Shown here: in pieces, positions 10,378-18,569 of the stretch
How positions within the stretch are numbered: position 1 is the stretch's first letter
Layout: each line of letters opens with the position of its first letter
From: Candidatus Eisenbacteria bacterium
Lineage (GTDB): Bacteria > Desulfobacterota > Binatia > DP-6
Length of the DNA stretch: 64,000 bases
Direction: 5' to 3'
NCBI GenBank assembly: GCA_035577985.1
Contig: DATJZY010000042.1
Span: forward strand, 124,001-188,000
Translations under genes and position numbers: made by a program
The notes under the pieces: model-generated
What the model was told of the DNA's origin: nothing
Database searches by the model: none
Seen by the model: the letters and a program-made list of their open reading frames with translations, nothing else

Positions 10378-12288
10378 TCACCCGGGCTTGTGATAGCGCA
10401 CGAGGCGCAGGCCACCCCAGATGACCGGATGACCGGACACGACGCGATCTTCTGGCGTCTGCTGCACGGAGAGCATCCCGCAGTCGACCAGCCGGTCGGC
10501 ATGCTTGCACAGCATCTCGTCGATCGCCCGCGCCACCTCGAAGTAGTTGGCGTCGTGAAACAGCATGTAGGCGTTCGGCGCGAGCACGCGGAGCGTCCCC
10601 TCGATGTCCCGGACCACCCCCGGGTACTCGTGGTCGCCGTCGATGAGCGCGAAGTCGAACAGCCCTCCGGCCGACTCGATCGCCTGGGGGAGCACGGCCG
10701 GCGAAGGCCCCGCTATCATGGTCGCCCGGTGGCTCACCTGCGCCCAGTGCTCGGGCGCGACGAGGGGCTGGGGATCGACGCAGACGAGTCGCCCCGCGCC
10801 GAGGTCGTCGAGCGCGGCGCCGATGATGAGGGCCGAACCACCCTTGTGGGTCCCGATCTCGAGGCAGCGCTGCGGCCGCAGGCCCAGGACCAACGAATAG
10901 ACGAGCACTCGCTCGGGCGCCGTCATGTGCGCGGGGGTCGTGTAGATGACGCCGAACCGGGCGGGCCGGGTGGAAAAGTTGTGGTTGGCGGGAACGTCCT
11001 GCGCGCTGGAGCTCATGCTTTCCCCTTGGTCGTCGACACGGGTGTACGCGATCGCCTGGTAGAAGATCAGTTGGTTCGCATGGCTGCGTGGGTCGCGGAT
11101 CTCGCCACCCCGCAAGGTCAGGCGATGCCTGCCGGGGGCCAGCCCGCGCAGATGGACCCGGCGGAAGCCACCCTGCGAGCCGTAGAGATTGAGCACGTCC
11201 GCGCCGATGCCGTCGACCTCGATGAAGGCGTACCCGCTCCAGTCGTGCGACCAGAGAAAGAGGAGCAGGTCGGTCCCCTCGAAGTCGAAGGCGAGCGACG
11301 AGGCGTCCGCATCCATACCCCGGCGGGCGGTCATCGTGCGGTGCAGCGGCGCGATCTCCCACCGGCCCTCGTAGGCGATGGCCTTGGACTCGTGATGATA
11401 CGTCTGTTGCAGATAGCGCGGACGCCGATAGGCGTCCCGACGGCGTGCCAGCAGCACGATGCTCGTCGCCAGGTCGGGCCGGTCCTGGAACTGTTCGGTC
11501 CAGGCCTTGATGAACGCCGGCTCCGTGATGGAGGCGTCCCAGTCCTCTTGAACGCTCGCATTGAATCCGTGTGCGACGACGACGTCGAATCGCGGCGCGA
11601 GGTACGCCGACAGCTCTCCCCAACCCATGAGCGACAGGTGCTCGACGCTCGGGCAGTACCGCTCGCCGCGGAGGCGATAGAGGTAGCCATCCGCGTTCGG
11701 CGTCGTCAGCACGAGCATCCCGCCCGGTCGCAGGACGCGATGGATCTCGTCGAGGAACGCTTCGACGTTCTCGACGTGCTCGATGCATTCGCCGGCGAAG
11801 AACAGGTCGACGCTCGCGTCGTCCAGGGCGAAGCGATCTCCCCGCGAGGTGATGTACATGTAGTTGTTGCCGTACGGCCACCGATGCTCGGCCGAAACCC
11901 GCGCCGACGCTTCGAGCGCGGAGCGCGAGATGTCCATGCCGATCGCGTAGGCGCAGTGCCGGAGCTTCGGGTAGATCTGCCCGAAGCCCCACGATCCGAC
12001 GCCGTAGTCGACGCAGACCTTGGTCGAGAGGTCCCCGACCGGCAGCGCCTCGAGCAGCGCGACGCGGCGCTCGTGGCTCGCGAGGAGCAGCGGCGACAAG
12101 GTCGGGTACACCTCTCCGCCCATGGCGATCGCCTCGGCGAATCCGCCGTCGTAGGCGTCGACGAGCTGGTCGGGTCCCTCCTGCGCCATGCCGTCGAGGA
12201 CCCGTCCCCCGTTCGACGGCGGTATCGGCAGCGCTGCCGCCGCGCCGGTGCGCGTCTCGGCGCCCTGCCCGTCCTCATGCTCTTGCAT
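10378..12288 (-). CDS. Two-methyltransferase protein with a beta-sandwich between the domains
   Basis: 636 residues. The N-terminal part (about 50-280) is a class I SAM methyltransferase: motif I CVDYGVGSWGFG, then DISRSALEA, VDLFFAGECIEHVEN and RVLRPGGMLVLTTPNADGY. Residues ~300-410 are a beta-rich domain with FLWSHDWSGYAFIEVDG and LAPGRHRLTLRG. The C-terminal part (~430-636) is a second SAM fold of the Methyltransf_24/CmcI type: CLEIGTHKGGSALI, FDFALIDGDHEY. It probably O-methylates sugars of the exported glycan at one or two positions. The start overlaps the previous gene by 14 bp, placing it in one operon with the GT4 and methyltransferase genes upstream. Confidence 0.9.
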   Translation of the reverse strand: MQEHEDGQGAETRTGAAAALPIPPSNGGRVLDGMAQEGPDQLVDAYDGGFAEAIAMGGEVYPTLSPLLLASHERRVALLEALPVGDLSTKVCVDYGVGSWGFGQIYPKLRHCAYAIGMDISRSALEASARVSAEHRWPYGNNYMYITSRGDRFALDDASVDLFFAGECIEHVENVEAFLDEIHRVLRPGGMLVLTTPNADGYLYRLRGERYCPSVEHLSLMGWGELSAYLAPRFDVVVAHGFNASVQEDWDASITEPAFIKAWTEQFQDRPDLATSIVLLARRRDAYRRPRYLQQTYHHESKAIAYEGRWEIAPLHRTMTARRGMDADASSLAFDFEGTDLLLFLWSHDWSGYAFIEVDGIGADVLNLYGSQGGFRRVHLRGLAPGRHRLTLRGGEIRDPRSHANQLIFYQAIAYTRVDDQGESMSSSAQDVPANHNFSTRPARFGVIYTTPAHMTAPERVLVYSLVLGLRPQRCLEIGTHKGGSALIIGAALDDLGAGRLVCVDPQPLVAPEHWAQVSHRATMIAGPSPAVLPQAIESAGGLFDFALIDGDHEYPGVVRDIEGTLRVLAPNAYMLFHDANYFEVARAIDEMLCKHADRLVDCGMLSVQQTPEDRVVSGHPVIWGGLRLVRYHKPG

Positions 12289-13420
12289 GCAGTGCTCCGC
12301 CGTCCTCGCCGCCGAGCGCGTGCGACCACGCGAACAGCGGGCTCCAAGTGCCCGAGCGCAGAAACTCCACGACTGCAGCCAGCCGCGCCCTCACCTCGGC
12401 GGCGGAAAACCGCCGCAGTGCTTCGCGCTGCCGCACGACCACGCTCGCCCGCAGCATCCGATCGCGCACCAGCCGATCCACGATGTCCGCCACCGACGCG
12501 GGGTCCCACCGGTCGACGACGATGCCCCCGCCTCCGAGCGTCTCGGGAACGGCCGTCGCCCGAAGCGCAACGACCGGGACGCCCAGCGCCATCGCGTGCG
12601 CGACGGGAATGCAGAACGCCTCGTGCTCCGTTGCGCAGACGAAGACGTCGGCACCCCGCTGATAGGCGTTGAGTGCGGCGTCGCTCACCTTGCCGGTGAA
12701 GACGACGCGCTCGGGCGCACGCAGGGCGAGGCGTTGCTGCTCGAGCTCGGCCCGGAACGCGGGATCGGCCGCGTCGTTCCCGACCAGGAAGAGACGCGAG
12801 CGGGGGTTTCGCCCGTGGTACTGATCGAAGAGGCGGAGGAGCTGGTCGTGACGCTTGTTGCGCGCGACACGCCCCACGAACACCAGGTTCACGTCGCCGC
12901 TCGACTCGAGCTGGGTCAGCAGCGACGCATCGACCGGATCCCGACGAACCTCGTCGGGGTCGATGACCGGATACATGTGCAGCGCGGGCCGCGGGCGACT
13001 CAAAAAGCCACACACGGTCGCCAGCGCGTCCCGCGACAGACCGATGATCAGATCGAAGCAGTTCACGAGGCGGCGGAGCTGCGCATAGCCCTCCGACGTC
13101 ATGCGATGGAGCTCGGATCCGGCGGCGAAGAAACGTGGTGGGGTGATGCCGTGGAAATAGATCGCCCGTCTCCCGTGGATCGCGTGTACGGTCCAGGTCG
13201 AGGTGTTGTAGTTCCAGTAGTGGAACAGGAGGCCTCCCTCGGGATGGGCGAGCACGTCGTGCCGCGGCCGGGTCTCGCCGAGCAACGACGGTGCGACCCA
13301 TTTCGCCGGGGCGTGGATCGTGCCGGACTCGCCGAGCTCGCGCAGCAAGGCCGCCGTGCCGAGGGCGACGTTGGTCACGCCGTCGCCGACGTCGAGCGCT
13401 TCCATGACGTGATGGATCAC
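12275..13420 (-). CDS. GT4 glycosyltransferase with altered EX7E motif
   Basis: 381 residues from GTG 13420; the opening IHHVMEALDVGDGVTN is the conserved family N-terminus, which supports this over the ATG at 13405. It is a GT-B fold family 4 enzyme: donor-side LVFVGRVARNKRHDQLL, then PERVVFTGKVSDAALNAYQRGADVFV, and the motif HEAFCIPVAHAMALGVPVVAL. In most relatives the second Glu of EX7E falls where this protein has His (EAFCIPVAH), so nucleotide-ribose binding may differ; this is a real oddity rather than a frame error, because the flanking sequence is intact. It lies 16 bp after the methyltransferase gene and overlaps the next by 14 bp. Confidence 0.88.
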   Translation of the reverse strand: MIHHVMEALDVGDGVTNVALGTAALLRELGESGTIHAPAKWVAPSLLGETRPRHDVLAHPEGGLLFHYWNYNTSTWTVHAIHGRRAIYFHGITPPRFFAAGSELHRMTSEGYAQLRRLVNCFDLIIGLSRDALATVCGFLSRPRPALHMYPVIDPDEVRRDPVDASLLTQLESSGDVNLVFVGRVARNKRHDQLLRLFDQYHGRNPRSRLFLVGNDAADPAFRAELEQQRLALRAPERVVFTGKVSDAALNAYQRGADVFVCATEHEAFCIPVAHAMALGVPVVALRATAVPETLGGGGIVVDRWDPASVADIVDRLVRDRMLRASVVVRQREALRRFSAAEVRARLAAVVEFLRSGTWSPLFAWSHALGGEDGGALHARA

Positions 13421-13436
13421 AGCGGAGCGATGCTCG

Positions 13437-14627
13437 TCACTGGCGAGCGACGATCTCCATCTCGGGACACATGCCGTTCATGCGGCCGGTGACGAGCACG
13501 TCCACGTGCCGGAATCCGACGTCGACCAGGAGGTCGCGCAGCGTTTCCGGCGTGAACATCGCGAAGTGATCGTCCCCTTCGTAGTCCTGCCATCCGAACG
13601 TGACGAGCTTGAACTCCTGCAGGGTCATTTGCCCGTCCCGCACGCGCTCGAGCATCACCGCCCAGTTCGGGCACACGATGCGGAGCCGGCCGTCCGGTCG
13701 AAGAAGGCTCTTCCAGTACGGGAGCAATCGGGTGCGCGCGTGGTGCTCGCGGAAATGCTCGACGAGATGCGAGGAAGCGATCTCGTCGAGCGAGCCCGCC
13801 TCGAAGGGCAGGCGGTGCACGTCGGCGACGACGTCGACCCCCGGCAGCGCGCGCAGGTCGACGTTCAGGTAGTCCGGGAGCAGTTTTTCGCCGCAGCCGA
13901 GGTTCGCCCGCACCGCCGCTCCCATGTCCTTCAGGCGCCGCGCGTACGCCTCGGGATCGACGATGCGCGGCTCGGGCCAGTCGGCGGGTGGTTGGGAGAT
14001 TTCGCGCGCCTCGAGCGACACGCCTTGGTATTTTCGCTGCAGCACCGTGATCCAGTCGGCGTGGCTCATGAAGCCCTCGCGGAACTCACGCAAGAGCGCC
14101 ATGTCCTGGCTGGCGAGCCCGTCGATGCGGCTTCCGATGTCGCGCAGTGCCGAGTCGATCTCGCCGAGCCGCTCCATGCGGTGACGTCCCGCGTCCACGA
14201 TCTCGCTCGAGAACAGCGCCTGGAGGTGCGCGACGCGTTGGCGGAGCGTCGCGAGCTCCTGGACGATCGGATCGAGCGGGCGCTCTCCGGGCGGCGCCGC
14301 GAGCGATTCGCTCCAGCGGCGGAGCGCACGTACCTCGGCCATCAGCAACGTGAGGACGTCGAGCACCTCGCGGTTGAAGGCCTCCTGGGAGCGACCGACG
14401 AACCGGAGCACGAAGTTGAGCGCGCGCTTCACCTGTAGCCGCAACCCTCCGCGCTCGTCCCACAGGAAGCGCGGCGCCGGATGCTGGTAGAGCTGGTTCA
14501 GGTGCGTCGGGAGCTCGGCGATCGGTGGTGGCGGCGGCGGCAGCGACGAGATGATCGTGGGCTCGTGCGCGCTCGCGTCGCCTTCGGCCGTGTCGGCCCG
14601 CATGGGGATGGAGGTCACCGAGGCCAT
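13437..14627 (-). CDS. Coiled-coil plus SAM-dependent methyltransferase
   Basis: 396 residues. The N-terminus has a Pro-rich tract (positions ~30-36) followed by a helical segment RLQVKRALNFVLRFVGRSQE/AFNREVLDVLTLLMAEVRAL that resembles the recurring helical module of the neighbouring proteins. Residues ~95-200 look like coiled coil. The C-terminal ~170 residues are a class I methyltransferase of the COG4627 kind: ANLGCGEKLLPDYLNVDLR, VDVVADVHRLPFEAG, SSHLVEHF, LLRPDGRLRIVCPNW. It probably methylates the glycan or its end. A methyltransferase tied to a coiled coil recalls chain-terminating enzymes of Wzm/Wzt O-antigens (WbdD), although the domain order is reversed here. It is the first gene of its minus-strand run. 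Confidence 0.88.
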   Translation of the reverse strand: MASVTSIPMRADTAEGDASAHEPTIISSLPPPPPPIAELPTHLNQLYQHPAPRFLWDERGGLRLQVKRALNFVLRFVGRSQEAFNREVLDVLTLLMAEVRALRRWSESLAAPPGERPLDPIVQELATLRQRVAHLQALFSSEIVDAGRHRMERLGEIDSALRDIGSRIDGLASQDMALLREFREGFMSHADWITVLQRKYQGVSLEAREISQPPADWPEPRIVDPEAYARRLKDMGAAVRANLGCGEKLLPDYLNVDLRALPGVDVVADVHRLPFEAGSLDEIASSHLVEHFREHHARTRLLPYWKSLLRPDGRLRIVCPNWAVMLERVRDGQMTLQEFKLVTFGWQDYEGDDHFAMFTPETLRDLLVDVGFRHVDVLVTGRMNGMCPEMEIVARQ

Positions 14628-14841
14628 CGCAGGTACGCCGCCGTGCCGCGCGCGAAACGCAGGCTATCCACCTTCGGGGGCACTTCGGCGCGGAATACCA
14701 GAGCCATCCGGTGAGGGCAACGTGCACGCCACCGCTCGATTCCATCGGTCCACATGTGATATCCCGCGCGCGAGCGCGCAGCATGAGCACGCGGTTACTC
14801 GTCGTCGCCACGTGGACCGCGTGTCGGAAGGACTCGCAGGC

Positions 14842-16365
14842 GTGACGTCGCGCCGTTCGACGACCGACATCTTGCTCGTGTCATTGCTGGTGGTCGCCGC
14901 GGTCGGGGTGCGATGGGTTCTCTACCGGGACCTTCCTGCGCTCCTCACGAACGACTCCTGGGACTACTTGAAGGCCGCGCAGGACATCCGCCGCGACCTG
15001 GACTTCTTCAGCGCGGGGCTCCGCGACGTCCGACTACCCGGATACCCGACGCTGCTGGCACTCGCCTCGCCGCTCGTGGGGTGGCGTTCGGACTCGATCG
15101 TCCTCCTGCAGAGCGTGCTTGGCCTCACCACGGCCGCGATCGGATGGGGGATCGGCAAGGTCCTTGGCTCCCGGTTGATCTCATGGGTGATGGTGGTGTT
15201 CCTCGCGCTCAACCCCGTCTACCTGCTGAACGAGCACGCGATCATGGCCGAAGCCTTCGGGCTCACCCTCTATCTGCTCCTCGTCTTGGTCGGGCTCGCG
15301 TGCCTCGTTCGACCAGGGGGCTCCGTCGGCTGGGTCGCGTTCGGCGTGGTGCTCGGCGTCTGCACGTTGACGCGCGCCAACGTGGTCGCGCTGGGCGCCG
15401 CGATCGCCGGGGGCGCATGTCTTCTGCAGCGACCGGCGAACGGAACGTGCGGCGACGTTGGTCGCCTGAGGCGCAGTCTCGAGTATCTCCGCCCGGTGCT
15501 CCTGACCGTCACGATCACGTCCATCATCGTCACGCCGTGGCTCTGGCGAAACTGGGCGGCATATGGACGGCCGTCGTTCTTCAGTTCGACGAATCGAGTT
15601 CTCGTCATGTACAAGAACATGCACCGGCCCTTTGACTCATCGATGCCGACGCTCGCGCGAGTGAACGAGATGCTCGAATACGATCACATCGATTTCGAAT
15701 GGCTGTGGCGGTTCAGCAACAGGTTCGACCCACGAGAGGCCGAGGACCTGGCGAGGCGCATCTTGGACGAGCAGATCGCCAAGGATCCGTGGCTCCACGT
15801 CTCGCAGATCGGCGAGAGTGCGGTTGCCTTCGGTGGATTCGGGCCCGCCACGGTCGACGACCGCTCAGCCCTGCTCTTCTGGTTCGACGTGGAGGTCGGC
15901 CACGTCGGCAACATGGAGGCCCTGAGTCGGAGCGAGGCTGCGTCCCGATTGCCCCACTGGACCTTCGTTCCCCGGGGTCGCGACACGCCCACGACGGCCC
16001 TCTTCGCTCGGGCGGGCCACGCCTATCTTCGACCGGGGAGAGCCGTCGTCTCTCTCGGCTTCCTCCTGGCGCTCGGCCTCTACTTCGTATGGATCGTCCG
16101 GTTCCGAGGTCGTGCGCGCGGTGCGAGGTCGGCGGTCGTTCTCGTCCTCGCGATCGGCTACTTGGGAACGGTCGCCATGCACGTGGCGATGCTCATGGAC
16201 TGCGATCGCTTCGCCAGCATGTTCGACTTCTTGAGCGTCCTCATCACCGTTGCGATCTTCGAAGAGGTGCTCGTCGCGCGGCACGAACGACCTGCGAGGT
16301 GGCCATCCGTCGTGGCGGTCTCGCCGGACACCGAGGATCGTGAGTCTGCCGGAGCTGCCCCCTGA
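14842..16365 (+). CDS. Polytopic membrane glycosyltransferase (GT39/ArnT-like)
   Basis: About 507 residues from GTG 14842 (GGAAGGA lies 9-15 bp upstream); GTG 14821 is an alternative. There are around ten hydrophobic segments, beginning DILLVSLLVVAAVGVRWVLY, followed by a first periplasmic loop with LLTNDSWDYLKAAQDI and RDVRLPGYPTLLALASP, which fits GT-C enzymes that use polyprenyl-phosphate sugars in the periplasm. Later segments include LTLYLLLVLVGLACLV, VVSLGFLLALGLYFVWIV and VVLVLAIGYLGTVAM. It is the only plus-strand gene inside the polysaccharide region and is divergent from the methyltransferase gene. The family assignment rests on topology and loop composition only. Confidence 0.75.
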   Translation: MTSRRSTTDILLVSLLVVAAVGVRWVLYRDLPALLTNDSWDYLKAAQDIRRDLDFFSAGLRDVRLPGYPTLLALASPLVGWRSDSIVLLQSVLGLTTAAIGWGIGKVLGSRLISWVMVVFLALNPVYLLNEHAIMAEAFGLTLYLLLVLVGLACLVRPGGSVGWVAFGVVLGVCTLTRANVVALGAAIAGGACLLQRPANGTCGDVGRLRRSLEYLRPVLLTVTITSIIVTPWLWRNWAAYGRPSFFSSTNRVLVMYKNMHRPFDSSMPTLARVNEMLEYDHIDFEWLWRFSNRFDPREAEDLARRILDEQIAKDPWLHVSQIGESAVAFGGFGPATVDDRSALLFWFDVEVGHVGNMEALSRSEAASRLPHWTFVPRGRDTPTTALFARAGHAYLRPGRAVVSLGFLLALGLYFVWIVRFRGRARGARSAVVLVLAIGYLGTVAMHVAMLMDCDRFASMFDFLSVLITVAIFEEVLVARHERPARWPSVVAVSPDTEDRESAGAAP

Positions 16366-16389
16366 AGAACCGCCCCGGCGACCCCGCCA

Positions 16390-18369
16390 CTAGGGAGTGA
16401 ACTCGTACGCCCCGAGGTCGGGCGAAGGCCCGGACGGTCGCGCGGCACCGTCCAGGTCGACCGCCACGCCACTCGGTCCGGCCTGGTTCACCGCAGGCGA
16501 TCCCGCGGCGAGATGGTAGTCGTTGTCCGGGTCGCCGCTCGAGACGAACCCGGCGTTCGGCGCGGTCACCACCCCGCTCAGGTTGATGGTTCCCGAGGGC
16601 ACGTTGAGGACGTCCCAGATTCCCGCGTTGGAGTCGTGGATGTTGTTGGCGAAGAGCACGCGCGTCACGTCGGCGGTCGCGTTCTGCGCCACCCAGAGAG
16701 CCGCGTTCGTGTAGACGCCCGGCTGGGTCGCCGGCGAGTTGTGGTTCGCGAAGATGCAGTTGTTGAACGCCGCACGCGTCTGGAAGCCGTTGAGCGGCAG
16801 GATGCCGACCCCGCCACCGAGGAGATGGGGTTCCCCGAGGTGATTGTCGGCGATCGTCGCATGCTCGACCGTTCCGGTAGCGCCCTGGATCCACATCGCG
16901 CCGCCCCCACCGCCCGCGAGCGTGCCCGAGCCCACCGATACCCGGTTGCTCGCCATGACGCTGTTCCTTATCGTGAAAGGCAGATCGACGCCGTCCCGCG
17001 ACCCGATCGCAATCGCCACACCGCCGCCCTCGGAAATGCCACCGTACGCGGCGCCGTTGCCCCCTCGCGCCTCGTTGTCGACGAAGGCCACGCGATCGAG
17101 CGTCAGCGCCGTCATGGTTGCCATCATCGCCCCGCCCTGCGCGATCGAGCTGTCGCCCACGCTGTTCGTGCCGTCGCCACCGTGGGCCAGGTTGCCGACC
17201 AGCGCCGCGTCGGTCAGTGTGAGTGTTCCCAGCTCCGCAAAGAAGGCGCCGCCGAACGCGCCGCCGCCATCCCCGTTCAGCGCATTGCCGCCCATCGCGA
17301 CGTTTCCGCTCGCGGTGACGTGCCGGAGATCGGCCGAGCTGTCCACTTCGATCGCCACCGCGCCGCCGAGCGCGTCGGCCTTGTCGGTTCCGGCGGTGCC
17401 GTCGCCGTTCGAGTTGCCGCCGGTCGCGGTGTTGTTCGTGAAGACGAGGCCATCGGCGCTCACGCCGTATCCGAACGTGATCATCGCGCCACCGAGCGCG
17501 TAGCCGCCGGCCTCCTGACCGTCGCCCCCGTGCACGGTGTTGGCGTCGAAGGTGACGTTGGTGAGCGTCGCGGGGGACGTGGTCCCTGGTGTCCCGGTCA
17601 GCGCCAGGCCACCGCCCGAGCCGCGTCCACCGTCGGCCTGGCTCGTGGTGCCGCCGACGGCCGTGTTGTTACGGAAGATCATGTTGCGCAACGTGACGGG
17701 GCAGGTCCCGGAAAGCATGCCTCCGCCGAACGCCCACGTCTGAGCGACACTGGTGCCCGCCTGGCCGTGCGCCATGCCGTTCTGGATCGTCAAACCGTCC
17801 ATCTCGATCCCGGCGGCCGGATGGGTGGGTCCGCTGTGGACGGCGACGACGCCCCGTCCCTGCCCTTGCGCATCGATCACCGTGTCGCTCGGATCGCCGG
17901 TCGGCGTGTCCCAATTCGGCGGGACGAACCCTCCGAGGATCGTGGCGTACTTGTCCACCACACACACGACGGCGTGGTCCGCACCGGTCCCCGCGTCGCA
18001 CGGCGTCTGCCCGTCGAAGACCCCGACACCCACCTTGATCGTGGCCGCCGTTCCTCGCGGAATCAGGTTGTCGACGACGTACTGGATCGTCGCGCAGGGC
18101 GAGTCGAACGTCCCACACCCCGCGACGTCCACGCCGCCGGGCGCCGTGGCGAACGTGCCCACCGACTGCGGCTTCGTGCAGACCGAGAGCCCGTTCTTTC
18201 GGCAGCTCCGCAGGACCGTGCGTTTGCACTTCCGGGCACGTCCGCCGCCGTCGATGCATGTCTGGATCGCGGGCGCGCAGACCTGCTTGCAGTCGCGCAA
18301 ACGGGTTCGCGCGACCGCGGGCATCGCGCACACGAGCACCAGGAGACCGACGAGAAGGCGGAAGGGCAT
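16390..18369 (-). CDS. Secreted right-handed parallel beta-helix protein
   Basis: 659 residues from ATG 18369. A signal peptide covers ~1-20 (MPFRLLVGLLVLVCAM, cleavage near AVA). A short Cys-rich segment (CKQVCAPAIQTCIDGGG, then CRKNGLSVC) precedes the domain start GTFDSPCATIQYVVDN. From ~130 to 600 there are repeated rungs of the type NNTAVGG, NTATGGNSNG, GNVAMGGNALNG, ALVGNLAHGG and VDNEARGGNG, typical of outer-membrane-associated beta-helix repeats. The C-terminus reads SPAVNQAGPSG...DLGAYEF, as in the choice-of-anchor Q group. Function unknown; likely a surface or secreted polysaccharide-binding or lyase-like fold without a recognisable active site. It converges with the GT39-like gene with 24 bp between them. 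Confidence 0.88.
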   Translation of the reverse strand: MPFRLLVGLLVLVCAMPAVARTRLRDCKQVCAPAIQTCIDGGGRARKCKRTVLRSCRKNGLSVCTKPQSVGTFATAPGGVDVAGCGTFDSPCATIQYVVDNLIPRGTAATIKVGVGVFDGQTPCDAGTGADHAVVCVVDKYATILGGFVPPNWDTPTGDPSDTVIDAQGQGRGVVAVHSGPTHPAAGIEMDGLTIQNGMAHGQAGTSVAQTWAFGGGMLSGTCPVTLRNMIFRNNTAVGGTTSQADGGRGSGGGLALTGTPGTTSPATLTNVTFDANTVHGGDGQEAGGYALGGAMITFGYGVSADGLVFTNNTATGGNSNGDGTAGTDKADALGGAVAIEVDSSADLRHVTASGNVAMGGNALNGDGGGAFGGAFFAELGTLTLTDAALVGNLAHGGDGTNSVGDSSIAQGGAMMATMTALTLDRVAFVDNEARGGNGAAYGGISEGGGVAIAIGSRDGVDLPFTIRNSVMASNRVSVGSGTLAGGGGGAMWIQGATGTVEHATIADNHLGEPHLLGGGVGILPLNGFQTRAAFNNCIFANHNSPATQPGVYTNAALWVAQNATADVTRVLFANNIHDSNAGIWDVLNVPSGTINLSGVVTAPNAGFVSSGDPDNDYHLAAGSPAVNQAGPSGVAVDLDGAARPSGPSPDLGAYEFTP

Positions 18370-18569
18370 CCTAGCAACCGACGGGCCCGATCGCGCACGG
18401 CGGGCGCCGAATCGACCCTCACGGCGTCGTGCGCGATTCCTCGCGATCCGGCGGAGAGCTTCGCACGACGCGACCGGGACCACCGCACAGCACCGTCCGC
18501 TCGGCGGCCCTTCGGCGACGAGGCTCGGCGCGTTGGAATCGCGACCGGGCGTCGAAAATGCGTCGCTCC

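Noticed and set aside
7562-10393. Long plus-strand frame opposite the tri-domain glycosyltransferase.
   Set aside because: No recognisable motif; antisense shadow of high-GC coding.
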